A stretch of DNA of 64,000 nt from Anaerolineales bacterium (lineage in GTDB: Bacteria; Chloroflexota; Anaerolineae; Anaerolineales; Villigracilaceae), in assembly GCA_030583925.1 (NCBI GenBank), contig CP129482.1, positions 3,286,001 through 3,350,000 on the forward strand, read 5' to 3'. The translations under genes and the position numbers were made by a program. Each line of letters begins with the position of its first letter. The stretch's first letter is position 1. The notes under the pieces are model-generated. The model saw only the letters and a program-made list of their open reading frames with translations, was not told the origin of the DNA and did no database searches. Shown piece after piece: positions 16,657 to 24,935 of this stretch.

Positions 16657-18372
16657 TTACTGAATCAACGCTTCGAATTCCGACTTGAACTTTGTCACCA
16701 TAGATAGAATCGGCGCGGAAAAGGCTTCGCCGGTGGGGCAGAGAGAAAGTCCAGGGATGACGCGGCATAGTTGAATCACGAGATCAATATCCTCCATTTT
16801 CCCCCGCCCCTCGATAATTGCACGGAGTTTTTTCTCGATCACCAGCGAACCCTCGCGGCAGGGAACGCACTGACCGCACGACTCATGGTGATAAAACTCG
16901 ATGGTCCGCAGAGCCAATTCCGGAATCGAGACAGTATCGTTGACCACAATGATGCCTCCCGATCCCAGCGATGTCCCGGCTTTTTGGCAGGAGTCAAAGT
17001 CAAGGGATAAGCCCTCCGCTTCTTCAGCGGTCAGAATTGGGACCGAAAGACCGCCAACGATCACCCCTTTCAGTTTGCCCCGGACGCCTCCCGCCGCTTC
17101 CAAAACAGTTTGAAGCGGCGTGCCGAGCGGATACTCAAAAATACCGGGCTTGTTCACATGACCGGAAACGCCAAATATCTTTGGTCCATAGTTATTCGGA
17201 ACGCCGATCTTCTTGAAAGCCTGCGCGCCATGCTGAATGATGTAAGGTACGCTGGCGAGGGTCTCGACATTGTTGACAACAGTTGGACATCCATACAGCC
17301 CGGAACTTGCCGGGAATGGCGGCTTGGGTCTGGGGTTGCCGCGTTTTCCCTCCAGCGACTCGATCTGGGCAGTTTCTTCTCCACACACGTACGAACCCGC
17401 GCCGCGATGGACAAGGATGTCAATCTGATCGAGTTGCCCATCCGCCTTTGCTTCGTCAATAGCCGTTTCGAGAATTTCAGCGATCCACGCGAACTCGCCA
17501 CGGATGTAGATGAACGCTTTCGCCGCGCCAATGGCATGGGCGCCGATGGCAATGCCCTCTATGAGGAGATGCGGATTGAATTCCATGATCTGACGATCTT
17601 TGAATGTGCCCGGCTCACCCTCGTCCGCGTTACAGATGAGATACACGGGCCGCGGATCATCCTTTGGCAGGAGGGACCACTTCGTGCCGGCAGAGAAGCC
17701 CGCGCCGCCGCGCCCGCGGATGTGCGCTTCCTTCATTTCATGGATGATATCTTTCGGCTGCATGGATCTGGCTTTTGTCAGCGCTTGATACCCGCCATTC
17801 TTTTTATAGAAAGCAAGCGTACGACAATCGGGCTGGGTGTGGTCATTTAAGAGAATCCTACACTTTGAGAAGACAGTCATCGAAGGATCATTCTCGGGCG
17901 TCTGTCCGTTTCTCAATGCCTCGATGAGCCGATCAACTTTTGCCGTAGTCATGTTCTCGAAGTAACGGTCATTGACCTGGATGACGGGCCCGGTCGCGCA
18001 GGATGCGAGGTCTTGCACCGTGGACAAAGTAAACATCCCGTCGGGCGTCATCTCACCGACGGCGATGCCAAGCGTCTGGCTGAGATGCGCTACGATCTCA
18101 TCCGCTCCGTGCAGAAAGCCGGGAACGCAAGTGTCCACTTGCAGATGGTATTTCCCCACAGGTTTAGTGTTGAACATTGTGTAGTAGCTGGCGATGCCGT
18201 AGAGGCGGCTTAGGCTGAGATTCGTCACTTTGGAAACCGCCCTGAATGTCTCCTTATCTAACATTCCCCCGTTCTGTGCCTGGATCAGTTGCATTACTGG
18301 CAAGGCAGCTGAATCTTTTTGCGGATATTTGCGGGCAATTCGATCCATGATCTCTTGCGTAATTGTGGGCAT
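16657..18372 (-). CDS. NuoE-NuoF fusion, NAD-reactive subunit of formate dehydrogenase 2
   Basis: A 571-residue NuoE/NuoF fusion. The NuoF part is complete: GRGGAGFSAGTKW for NAD/FMN, CNADEGEPGTFKDR, and ESCGQCVPC with a later Cys for the N3 cluster. The NuoE part keeps only two of four [2Fe-2S] ligands: Cys82 and Cys125 are present, but the partner positions are Leu87 and Asp121. The N1a-type cluster is therefore probably absent. The ATG at 18372 (MPTITQE) gives the standard NuoE length. It heads a two-gene operon with fdhA2. Confidence 0.9.
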   Translation of the reverse strand: MPTITQEIMDRIARKYPQKDSAALPVMQLIQAQNGGMLDKETFRAVSKVTNLSLSRLYGIASYYTMFNTKPVGKYHLQVDTCVPGFLHGADEIVAHLSQTLGIAVGEMTPDGMFTLSTVQDLASCATGPVIQVNDRYFENMTTAKVDRLIEALRNGQTPENDPSMTVFSKCRILLNDHTQPDCRTLAFYKKNGGYQALTKARSMQPKDIIHEMKEAHIRGRGGAGFSAGTKWSLLPKDDPRPVYLICNADEGEPGTFKDRQIMEFNPHLLIEGIAIGAHAIGAAKAFIYIRGEFAWIAEILETAIDEAKADGQLDQIDILVHRGAGSYVCGEETAQIESLEGKRGNPRPKPPFPASSGLYGCPTVVNNVETLASVPYIIQHGAQAFKKIGVPNNYGPKIFGVSGHVNKPGIFEYPLGTPLQTVLEAAGGVRGKLKGVIVGGLSVPILTAEEAEGLSLDFDSCQKAGTSLGSGGIIVVNDTVSIPELALRTIEFYHHESCGQCVPCREGSLVIEKKLRAIIEGRGKMEDIDLVIQLCRVIPGLSLCPTGEAFSAPILSMVTKFKSEFEALIQ

Positions 18373-18728
18373 ATGCTCGTCCTTGCATGACCAATTGAGG
18401 TCAAAAGACACAAGATAGATTACGCGGCAAAAACCAAATCGCTGATGCAATGAGTTTCGACATATTGCATCACATGCTTTGTGACAAATTGTACAATAAG
18501 AAGGTTATAGAATCCGCATAAACTATCATGCAGAAAGTCACTTTGTTGATCATGACATAAGTAACAAAAACAAGACGGTCTAAAAACCGCCTGCTCCCAG
18601 AAATTACACTGCCTGCGCTGAAAAGAAGATCGTTTGCAGGTTAGCGATACGGTCAGGTTCCAAGCGGATAGATCTCATGTTCCCAACGCATGAAGCGGTT
18701 GGCAGGCGGAAAAGCGAAATGTAATATC
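18373..18728. other. Intergenic region upstream of FDH-2 with a possible structured RNA
   Basis: No gene is seen here. CCGCCTGC (18587-18594) and GCAGGCGG (18702-18709) are perfectly complementary and enclose about 107 bases with smaller hairpins, for example CATG...CATG near 18676-18692. The context (Mo transport on one side, an Mo/W enzyme on the other) makes a cofactor-sensing RNA worth testing, but I cannot match the known Moco motif. A TGTGA-N6-TaCA sequence at 18480-18495 resembles a CRP/FNR-type site, weakly. Confidence 0.3.
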
Positions 18729-18776
18729 TTGTCAAAATGTATACATTCATATATACTCACTCAGTGAGTATATATG
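18729..18776 (+). promoter_or_regulatory. padR-modAB promoter with two overlapping palindromic operators
   Basis: A -35 TTGTCA (18729-18734) and -10 TATACT (18752-18757) are 17 bases apart. The spacer holds the perfect palindrome AATGTATACATT (18736-18747). A second perfect palindrome, with 13-bp arms at 18748-18760 and 18764-18776, covers the -10 element, the expected start site and the ATG itself. PadR proteins bind ATGT/ACAT-type dyads, so autorepression is the likely mode. The expected leader is only about 10 bases and no ribosome-binding site is seen. Confidence 0.75.
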
Positions 18777-19334
18777 AGCGAGATTAAACACGCAGGCAAC
18801 CTCTCCCCCGAATTTGCATTATTAGGTTTTCTGATTTCAGGTCAAAGCCACGGCTACGATCTGCATCAAAAATTTGTCTCAGAGTTGGGGCATGTCTGGC
18901 ATTTGAGTCAGAGTCAGGCGTATGCGATTTTGAAGCGTTTGGAAAATCGTGGTGATATTTCAGCGCATATCGTCGAGCAGGAAAAATTGCCAGCCCGCCA
19001 GATGTTAAGAATCACAGCCCAGGGAAGAAAACGGTTCTTTGAATGGCTTGAACTAGGCATTGGCACGAACGCGCGTTCCATTCGGCTCGAATTTCTCACA
19101 CGTTTATATTTCACCCAACTTCACCGCCCTGAAAATATTTCGCAAATCTACAAAACGCAATTTGCAGAAACCGAAGCGCGGATCGAACAACTGGAAACAT
19201 TGCTCCAAAATTTACCGCCCGAGCAAATCTACAACCGATTAAGTCTCGACCTTCGCCTCCAACAAATGCGTCTGATCCAAAACTGGATGGCGGAGATAAG
19301 AACCCAATTCCATATTCCAAAGGAGAAAAGATGA
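18774..19334 (+). CDS. PadR-family transcriptional regulator
   Basis: A 186-residue PadR regulator. The N-terminal winged helix runs from about residue 12 to 90 (FALLGFLISGQSHGYDLHQ, SQSQAYAILKRLENRGDI, LRITAQGRKRFFEWL). The C-terminal helical dimerisation domain follows (AETEARIEQLETLLQ). The ATG lies within a 29-bp palindrome that is likely its own operator. Its end overlaps the modA start (ATGA), so it probably controls molybdate uptake. Neither the ligand nor a molybdate-binding (MOP) domain is visible. Confidence 0.88.
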   Translation: MSEIKHAGNLSPEFALLGFLISGQSHGYDLHQKFVSELGHVWHLSQSQAYAILKRLENRGDISAHIVEQEKLPARQMLRITAQGRKRFFEWLELGIGTNARSIRLEFLTRLYFTQLHRPENISQIYKTQFAETEARIEQLETLLQNLPPEQIYNRLSLDLRLQQMRLIQNWMAEIRTQFHIPKEKR

Positions 19335-20113
19335 AATCGCGTTTTACCAATATCGTTCTATTGCTGGCATTGTTTTTAGCGGGATGCGCTCCCGCTTCCG
19401 CAAACGAACCGGTTACATTAAATGTCTTCGCCGCCGCATCACTGACGGATGCTTTCACTGAAATTGGCGCAAACTTTGACGCCGCTAACGCAGGCGTGAC
19501 GACAACCTTCAACTTCGCTGGCTCGCAAGCCTTGCGGACCCAAATTCAAGAAGGCGCGCCTGTGGATGTATTCGCCTCTGCAAACAATAAAGAAATGACG
19601 ACTTTGATCGAGGGCTCGTTTGTCACGGCAGAATCCGCGCAAGTTTTCTTGAGCAATAAGTTGGTTGTCATCCTGCCAGCCAACAACCCTGCTGGGATTG
19701 ATTCGCTGGAAGATTTGGCAAACGCAGGAATTAAAATTGTTTTTGCGGCAGAGGAAGTTCCTGTCGGCAGATACACGCGCGAAGCATTAGATTTGATGAA
19801 CGGCTCGTTCGGTCCGGATTTCAAAGATAAAGTGTTGGCAAATGTCGTCTCCAATGAAGATAATGTGAAACAGGTGGTGGCAAAAGTCCAGTTGGGCGAA
19901 GCGGACGCGGGAATTGTGTACACGTCCGATGCGGTCGCCGCGCCTGAATTGCAGACGATAGAAATCCCTACAGATTTAAATGTCATTGCGAAGTATCCGA
20001 TCGCGCCGCTGGCTGAATCTGCCAATGCCGAATTAGCCCAAGCCTTTGTGGATTATGTCCTTTCGGATGAGGGACAGGCGATCTTGCAAAAGTGGGGATT
20101 TGCTTCTCCGTAA
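19331..20113 (+). CDS. modA: Molybdate ABC transporter substrate-binding lipoprotein ModA
   Basis: A 260-residue periplasmic-type binding protein with a lipoprotein signal (LLALFLAGC, Cys at about residue 19). The mature part begins TLNVFAAASLTDAFTEIG, and has FNFAGSQALRTQI and GAPVDVFASAN, typical of ModA/WtpA oxyanion binding, and a late DAGIVYTSDA segment. It captures molybdate or tungstate outside the cell. Its ATG overlaps the padR stop; modB follows after a palindromic repeat. The nearby formate dehydrogenases are the obvious consumers of the metal. Confidence 0.92.
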   Translation: MKSRFTNIVLLLALFLAGCAPASANEPVTLNVFAAASLTDAFTEIGANFDAANAGVTTTFNFAGSQALRTQIQEGAPVDVFASANNKEMTTLIEGSFVTAESAQVFLSNKLVVILPANNPAGIDSLEDLANAGIKIVFAAEEVPVGRYTREALDLMNGSFGPDFKDKVLANVVSNEDNVKQVVAKVQLGEADAGIVYTSDAVAAPELQTIEIPTDLNVIAKYPIAPLAESANAELAQAFVDYVLSDEGQAILQKWGFASP

Positions 20114-20128
20114 GAATATAAAAAGCTT

Positions 20129-20199
20129 GCCACCGAGAGCACAGAGATCAATGAGAAGAACTTCTTTAAAATCTCTGTGCCCTCTGTGGACTCTGTGGC
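20129..20199. repeat. Palindromic repeat, GCCACAGAG/CTCTGTGGC type, between modA and modB
   Basis: An imperfect inverted repeat with GCCACCGAGAGCACAGAGAT on the left and several CTCTGTG blocks on the right. It separates two genes that are normally tightly linked. A shorter relative is at 56577-56629. Confidence 0.75.
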
Positions 20200-20217
20200 T
20201 AAATCTCTGAATTTATC

Positions 20218-21006
20218 TTGAAAAAACTCCTCGACTCGAAATGGTTATTCATTGTCCCAAGCCTTTTTATGCTGGGATTATTCTTGTTACCTTTGTTGGC
20301 GGTATTTATTCGTTCAGCCAATCCCGAGTTTTTTGATTTTGCACTTTCAAAGCAGGCGTTGAGCGCGCTGCGCTTGAGTTTGGTCACCAGCATCATTACA
20401 ACCTTTTGCGCGATCCTTTTTGGAACTCCGCTGGCTTATATCCTTGCAAATTGGAAGATCAAAATCAAATCGTGGGTCGAATTGTTGATTGACCTGCCGA
20501 TCGTCCTGCCGCCCTCTGTGGCGGGGCTGGCTTTGCTCATCGCTTTTGGGCGCAGAGGATTGTTTGGCTCAACGCTGGACATCTTCGGCGTTTCGCTTCC
20601 ATTCACGACAACGGCGGTTGTGATGGCTCAACTGTTTGTCGCCGCGCCGCTGTACATTCGCTCGGCAAGAGTTGGTTTTGCAGGGATTGACAAACAACTC
20701 GAAGAAGCCGCCAACGTGGAGGGCGCGAATCGCTGGCAATTGTTCCGTGAGGTGATGCTCCCGCTGTCAGGACGCGCTTTGTTGAGCGGAGCGATCCTCA
20801 CCTGGACGCGCGCCCTCGGCGAATTTGGCGCGACGATCCTTTTTGCGGGGAATCTGCAAGGCGTGACGCAAACCATGCCGATGGCGATCTACTTGGGCTT
20901 TGAAAGTAACCTCGGTGTGGCGCTGGCTTTATCGGTCGTGTTGGTGATCGTGTCCATTATTCTTTTGGCTCTGACTCGGCGGCTGGAAAAGTCTGATCAC
21001 GAGTAA
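20218..21006 (+). CDS. modB: Molybdate ABC transporter permease ModB
   Basis: A 262-residue inner-membrane permease with about six helices. The EAA loop that docks on the ATPase is EEAANVEGANRWQLFREVMLP (about residues 161-181), followed by ALGEFGATILFAG as in ModB. The start is a TTG at 20218; no good ribosome-binding site is seen, probably because the upstream repeat occupies the region. No modC ATPase gene follows in the window, so the ATPase must be supplied from elsewhere. Confidence 0.9.
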   Translation: MKKLLDSKWLFIVPSLFMLGLFLLPLLAVFIRSANPEFFDFALSKQALSALRLSLVTSIITTFCAILFGTPLAYILANWKIKIKSWVELLIDLPIVLPPSVAGLALLIAFGRRGLFGSTLDIFGVSLPFTTTAVVMAQLFVAAPLYIRSARVGFAGIDKQLEEAANVEGANRWQLFREVMLPLSGRALLSGAILTWTRALGEFGATILFAGNLQGVTQTMPMAIYLGFESNLGVALALSVVLVIVSIILLALTRRLEKSDHE

Positions 21007-21053
21007 ATCCCCACTTACATCCCAATGATATAATCGCCCTCTATCGAGGCGCG

Positions 21054-21296
21054 ATGCTAACAATCGAAATCGTTTACTGCGCGGTCTGACATTACACCGC
21101 TCGGGCCGTGAGCCTGATGGGCGAGTTGATCAAGAATTACGAGCATGTGATCGAAGCGATCACCCTTGTGCCATCGGACGGCGGACGGTTCGAAGTGACG
21201 GTCAATGGGCAGTTGTTGTTCTCGAAGTTGCAGTCGCATCGTCATGCCGAGGCGGGGGAGATCACGGGGTTGGTGAGGAAGATGGTTGGAGAGTAA
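21054..21296 (+). CDS. SelW-like (Rdx family) selenoprotein
   Basis: Reading TGA at 21087-21089 as selenocysteine gives an 80-residue SelT/W/H-family protein that begins MLTIEIVYCAVUHYTARAVS. It has the redox motif Cys9-x-x-Sec12 and then the typical ITLVPSDGGRFEVTVNG and LLFSK segments. Without Sec decoding only a fragment from 21108 would be annotated, starting after the active site. A GCTC/GAGC hairpin with a G-rich loop lies about 10 bases after the TGA (21099-21113) and is a candidate SECIS, less clear than those of fdhA. The family has thioredoxin-like folds and thiol redox roles. Confidence 0.85.
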
Positions 21297-21305
21297 AAAA
21301 TATAC

Positions 21306-21425
21306 CGCTGGTTGAGTAGTCCCGCGTGATCGTCGCGGGACGTATCGAAACCAGCGAGTAACTTGTATATAACTTGTTTGAATCTAACAGGTGGTTTCGA
21401 TACGGGCTCCGCCCTACTCAACCAC
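21306..21425. repeat. Two facing copies of a GGTTGAGTAG/TATCGAAACC palindromic repeat
   Basis: One copy at 21306-21356 reads CTGGTTGAGTAG...CGTATCGAAACCAG, and a second at 21391-21425 is in the opposite orientation (GGTTTCGATACG...CTACTCAACC). A third copy is nested in another repeat at 45638-45684. Confidence 0.85.
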
Positions 21426-21444
21426 CGAAGCATAGAGGTTACGA

Positions 21445-22431
21445 ATGCCAAAAAAGGGACGCGTATTTTCGGGAGCAAGACCCACAGGAAAGCAACATCT
21501 TGGAAATTATCTCGGCGCGATACGGAACTACGTCGCGTTGCAGGATGACTACGATTGCGTCTATTGCGTCGTAGATGTCCACGCGCTGACGACAGTTGAA
21601 ACGACCCAGGATTTGCGCCAAAACACAATTGAAATGGTTTTGGATTGGCTCGCGGCGGGCATCCGCCCCAAAGAGTCGATCGTGTTTGTTCAATCGCATG
21701 TGCCCGAAGTGATGGAATTGCACACGTACCTCTCGATGGTCACTCAAATGGGCAAACTCACTGACCTGCCGACCTTCAAAGAGAAACTTGCCCAACAGCC
21801 CGAAAACGCCAACTACGGCTTGCTCGGCTATCCCGTGTTGATGACCGCCGACATCGTTTTATACAAATCGGACATCGTCCCCGTCGGCATCGATCAGGCG
21901 CCGCATCTTGAATTTGCCCGCGAGATCGTCCGCTCGTTCAATTATCGCTACAACACAAAAGCGCTGATCGAGCCGCAGGTCAAACACACCGAAGTGCTGA
22001 AAGTCCTCGGCATTGACGGCAAAGCGAAGATGAGCAAGAGTTTGAACAATCACATCGAACTCGCCGCCACGCCCGAAGAGACGACCGCTCGCGTGCGTGA
22101 GATGGTCACCGACCCGGCGCGCGTCAAACGCACCGACCCGGGCAACCCCGACGTGTGCAACGTCTTCTCGATGCACAAGATCTTCTCGCCGCAAGACGAA
22201 GTGGATATGATCAACATCGAGTGCCGCCGCGCGGGCATCGGATGTGTGGATTGCAAGATGCGCTTCGCCGCCAATTTGAACAAGCACCTTGAACCCTTCC
22301 GCGCCAAACGTGCCGAACTCGCTTCCAAACCGGACCATGTGACTGCCGTGCTGAACGACGGAGCGTCGCGTGCCCGTGAGATCGCGCAAGAGACGATGCG
22401 TGAAGTCCGCGAGGCGATTCAGTTGCCGTGA
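21445..22431 (+). CDS. trpS: Tryptophan-tRNA ligase
   Basis: A 328-residue class I aminoacyl-tRNA synthetase of the TrpRS type. The HIGH-like motif is PTGKQHLGNYLGA (about residues 13-25) and the KMSKS loop is KAKMSKSLNN (about residues 192-201). GIDQAPHLEFAREI is the usual tRNA/ATP-site segment. The length matches bacterial TrpRS. It charges tRNA-Trp. The ATG at 21445 comes just after a pair of palindromic repeats. Confidence 0.95.
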   Translation: MPKKGRVFSGARPTGKQHLGNYLGAIRNYVALQDDYDCVYCVVDVHALTTVETTQDLRQNTIEMVLDWLAAGIRPKESIVFVQSHVPEVMELHTYLSMVTQMGKLTDLPTFKEKLAQQPENANYGLLGYPVLMTADIVLYKSDIVPVGIDQAPHLEFAREIVRSFNYRYNTKALIEPQVKHTEVLKVLGIDGKAKMSKSLNNHIELAATPEETTARVREMVTDPARVKRTDPGNPDVCNVFSMHKIFSPQDEVDMINIECRRAGIGCVDCKMRFAANLNKHLEPFRAKRAELASKPDHVTAVLNDGASRAREIAQETMREVREAIQLP

Positions 22432-22437
22432 GTAAGT

Positions 22438-22560
22438 ACACAGGGAAACACGTACACACGTAGACACGTTGTGAGAGGCAAGTTACGAGATACGTGATAC
22501 AAGTTACGCCTTTTTACCTTTTTACCTGTCTACTTGTTTCCCTGTTTCCTTGTCTACTTG
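22438..22560. repeat. Imperfect palindromic region before dtd
   Basis: ACAGGGAAAC near 22440 is complementary to GTTTCCCTGT near 22537, with further partly complementary, repetitive ACACGTA and CTACTTGT blocks. No gene is seen. Confidence 0.5.
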
Positions 22561-22572
22561 TTTACTCCCACG

Positions 22573-23010
22573 ATGCGAGTCTTAATCCAAAGAGTTTCCC
22601 AAGCCAGCGTTACCGTAGATCAACAGACGATATCCAAAATCGGAAAAGGTCTGTTGATTCTTTTGGGCGTTGGTCACGGGGACGGCGAGGAGCAAGTCGC
22701 GTTTCTCGCGGAGAAGACCGCCAACTTGAGAATCTTCGAAGACGATCAAGGCAAGACGAATCTCTCCGTGTTGGACGTGAAAGGGGAAGCGATCGTCGTT
22801 TCGCAGTTCACGCTGTACGCAAACACCCAAAAGGGACGACGTCCCTCCTTTATTGAGGCAGGCTTACCCGAAGTCGCTGAACCGTTAGTGAATCGCTTCG
22901 TCGAATTGCTGCGCGGACACGGAGTCCCAACGCAGACGGGTCAATTCGGCGCGCACATGGAAGTGGAAATCCACAACGACGGACCCGTCACGATCTGGCT
23001 GGAGAAATGA
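22573..23010 (+). CDS. dtd: D-aminoacyl-tRNA deacylase
   Basis: A 145-residue protein of exactly the DTD length. It has [17 protein letters not shown] (about residues 77-93) and the C-terminal [10 protein letters not shown], the two conserved motifs that form the D-amino-acid site. It removes D-amino acids (and Gly from tRNA-Ala) to keep translation homochiral. The ATG at 22573 is chosen by family length. Its stop overlaps the next ATG (ATGA). Confidence 0.95.
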   Translation: MRVLIQRVSQASVTVDQQTISKIGKGLLILLGVGHGDGEEQVAFLAEKTANLRIFEDDQGKTNLSVLDVKGEAIVVSQFTLYANTQKGRRPSFIEAGLPEVAEPLVNRFVELLRGHGVPTQTGQFGAHMEVEIHNDGPVTIWLEK

Positions 23011-23501
23011 ACGTCAAGCCGAACGCCGCCCAGAAATTTTTGCATCGCTTTTTGATGCTGAGACCTGTCTCTGCGATTCTGGCAAAAACTTTATATCGCG
23101 CGGATAATTTTCTCTTGTGGGCAACGCGGGGAAGACTCACAGTGACGCGTATCGTCGGTTTGCCGATCATTCAATTGACGACCAAAGGCGCGAAGACGGG
23201 ACAAGCAAGAACGATGCCGCTTTTGAGCATTCCCGACGGTGAGAAGATTGTATTGATCGCTTCGTACTTCGGCGGGAAGCGTAACCCGGGCTGGTATTAC
23301 AACTTGAAAGCCAACCCCGAATGTGAAGCGCGGGTGAATGGGGAAACGAAAAAATTCCTGGCACGCGAAGCGTTCGATGCTGAACGCGAACGATATTTTC
23401 AATTGGGCAATTCATATTACGCGGGCTATGCCAAATACCGCGAACGCGCCGCGCATCGTCATATCCCCGTGATGGTGTTGGAACCGAAGAAACCTTCTTA
23501 A
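23007..23501 (+). CDS. Ddn-like deazaflavin-dependent nitroreductase family protein (DUF385)
   Basis: A 164-residue protein of the Ddn/FDOR-B split-barrel family, most of whose members use coenzyme F420. [18 protein letters not shown] (about residues 56-73) and [18 protein letters not shown] (about residues 92-109) are family signatures. The reaction is unknown. It starts on the dtd stop, so translation is coupled. A paralogue is at 61497. Confidence 0.85.
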   Translation: MNVKPNAAQKFLHRFLMLRPVSAILAKTLYRADNFLLWATRGRLTVTRIVGLPIIQLTTKGAKTGQARTMPLLSIPDGEKIVLIASYFGGKRNPGWYYNLKANPECEARVNGETKKFLAREAFDAERERYFQLGNSYYAGYAKYRERAAHRHIPVMVLEPKKPS

Positions 23502-23509
23502 GCGAGACA

Positions 23510-24379
23510 TTACCGCCACTTCTTCACCCGCTCCAAAATCCTCTCTTCCCTCAGTTCTTCACACACTTTCTTCAAACTTTGACGCGCTCCGCGCCATTCC
23601 AAATCCTTGAGCGACTCTTTCAACGGCACATCCAGTCGAAGCGTGGATAATTCCCTGAACAGCAACGCATCCTGATAATTGGCTTGTAAATTTTCAAGCA
23701 GAGTCGTTGCACGCCCTAAACTCAACGGAATTTTCTTCGGGTCTTTGGGAATGGACTCGATGTGTTTGTATTTCGCCAATACCGAAGCCGTGGATTTTTC
23801 TCCCCAGCCTTTGATGCCAGGGTAGCCATCCGCCGAATCGCCGACCAACGCCAGATAATCGGGAATCGATTCGGGCTTCACGCCGAATTTTTCGACCACG
23901 CCTTTTTCATCCAGCGTGATCTCACGCCTTCGATCCCAGCAGATGACTTTTTTGCCGTCCACCATTTGAGTCAAGTCTTTGTCCACTGAGCAGATGATGA
24001 TTTGTTCGACCGATTTTTCTTTTTTGAATTTTGCAGTGGCGGTCGCAATCGCATCGTCCGCTTCAAACTTGACCATGGACCAGACAGGCACGCCCAAAGC
24101 GGCGACTGCTTTCTCCGCCAATTCAAATTGATTCAAGATGATCGGGTCTACGCCTTCGCTGGTTTTGTATCCCGCATACATTTTGTTGCGAAACGATTCG
24201 ATGACATGGTCAAATGCCACCGCGACATGAGTCACGCCTTCGGTTTGCAGTAACATCAACAAACTGCGGATTAATCCGAGTGTTGCGCCTACTTCTTGTC
24301 CGCTGAGGGATTTTTTCGGCGGCGCGCCAAAGTGGGCGCGGAAGAGTTCGTAGGTGCCGTCTATCAAATGGATTTTCAT
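23510..24379 (-). CDS. 5'-3' exonuclease (flap endonuclease-like, stand-alone PolI N-domain type)
   Basis: A 289-residue PIN/FEN-type nuclease. The start MKIHLIDGTYELFRAHFG and FEADDAIATATAKF supply acidic metal ligands; SVDKDLTQMV, LVGDSADGYPGIKGWGEKSTA (helix-hairpin-helix) and the basic C-terminus match the PolI 5' nuclease domain without polymerase. It could process flaps or RNA primers. The start overlaps the upstream DUF1697 stop by four bases. Confidence 0.88.
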   Translation of the reverse strand: MKIHLIDGTYELFRAHFGAPPKKSLSGQEVGATLGLIRSLLMLLQTEGVTHVAVAFDHVIESFRNKMYAGYKTSEGVDPIILNQFELAEKAVAALGVPVWSMVKFEADDAIATATAKFKKEKSVEQIIICSVDKDLTQMVDGKKVICWDRRREITLDEKGVVEKFGVKPESIPDYLALVGDSADGYPGIKGWGEKSTASVLAKYKHIESIPKDPKKIPLSLGRATTLLENLQANYQDALLFRELSTLRLDVPLKESLKDLEWRGARQSLKKVCEELREERILERVKKWR

Positions 24380-24906
24380 TTGCTTATCTCGATCAATTTG
24401 GTCAATGTGTTGAAGTTACGGGTGGTTGCCGCGACGCCGAGTTTCTTTTCCAGATAATTATTGGAGAGTTTACCACTGCCATAGGTGTTGGGGATAAACA
24501 TGTAGGCGGCATTCTTGAGAATCGCCAACTTCTCAGGCGAATAATCCTGCGCCAGCAGTTCTTTGACTTTTTGCGCAGGAGGCGAATCTGCAAACAAGAC
24601 AAAGAAGATGCGGGAGATATCGTATCCGTCCTTGAATGGATTCTCATCCAATACTTTTTGCAATTGACTCGCTGTGCGTACCACAATAGTCAAATCTGCT
24701 CCAATATGCTTTTTGATTAGAGCATGAACTTTGGTTTCCAATTCTTTTGCTGAAATATCGGTATCTACCAACGCATTACCACTCTGGATGTATGTCCTTA
24801 CATTTTTAAAGCCTGCTTGGGCAAGAACCTCACGCAATTGAGCCATGGGGACTTTATTCTTGCCAGTAGGCATCACTCCACGTAATAGAACGATATGCGT
24901 TTTCAC
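24376..24906 (-). CDS. DUF1697 family protein
   Basis: A 176-residue DUF1697 protein. The start (THIVLLRGVMPTGKNKVPM) and NVRTYIQSGNALV (about residues 36-48) are hallmarks, as is the C-terminal NYLEKKLGVAATTRNFNTL. Its function is not known. It is translationally coupled to the exonuclease gene, which might hint at a nucleic-acid role, though DUF1697 genes occur in many settings. A second member lies at 34225. Confidence 0.85.
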   Translation of the reverse strand: MKTHIVLLRGVMPTGKNKVPMAQLREVLAQAGFKNVRTYIQSGNALVDTDISAKELETKVHALIKKHIGADLTIVVRTASQLQKVLDENPFKDGYDISRIFFVLFADSPPAQKVKELLAQDYSPEKLAILKNAAYMFIPNTYGSGKLSNNYLEKKLGVAATTRNFNTLTKLIEISK

Positions 24907-24935
24907 CTATTTTCTGCCGGCCATCAAATGGATTT

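Noticed and set aside
18587..18709. Confident call of a molybdenum cofactor riboswitch
   Set aside because: Only the outer helix and context support it; I could not match the consensus core, and the predicted padR promoter lies downstream of it.
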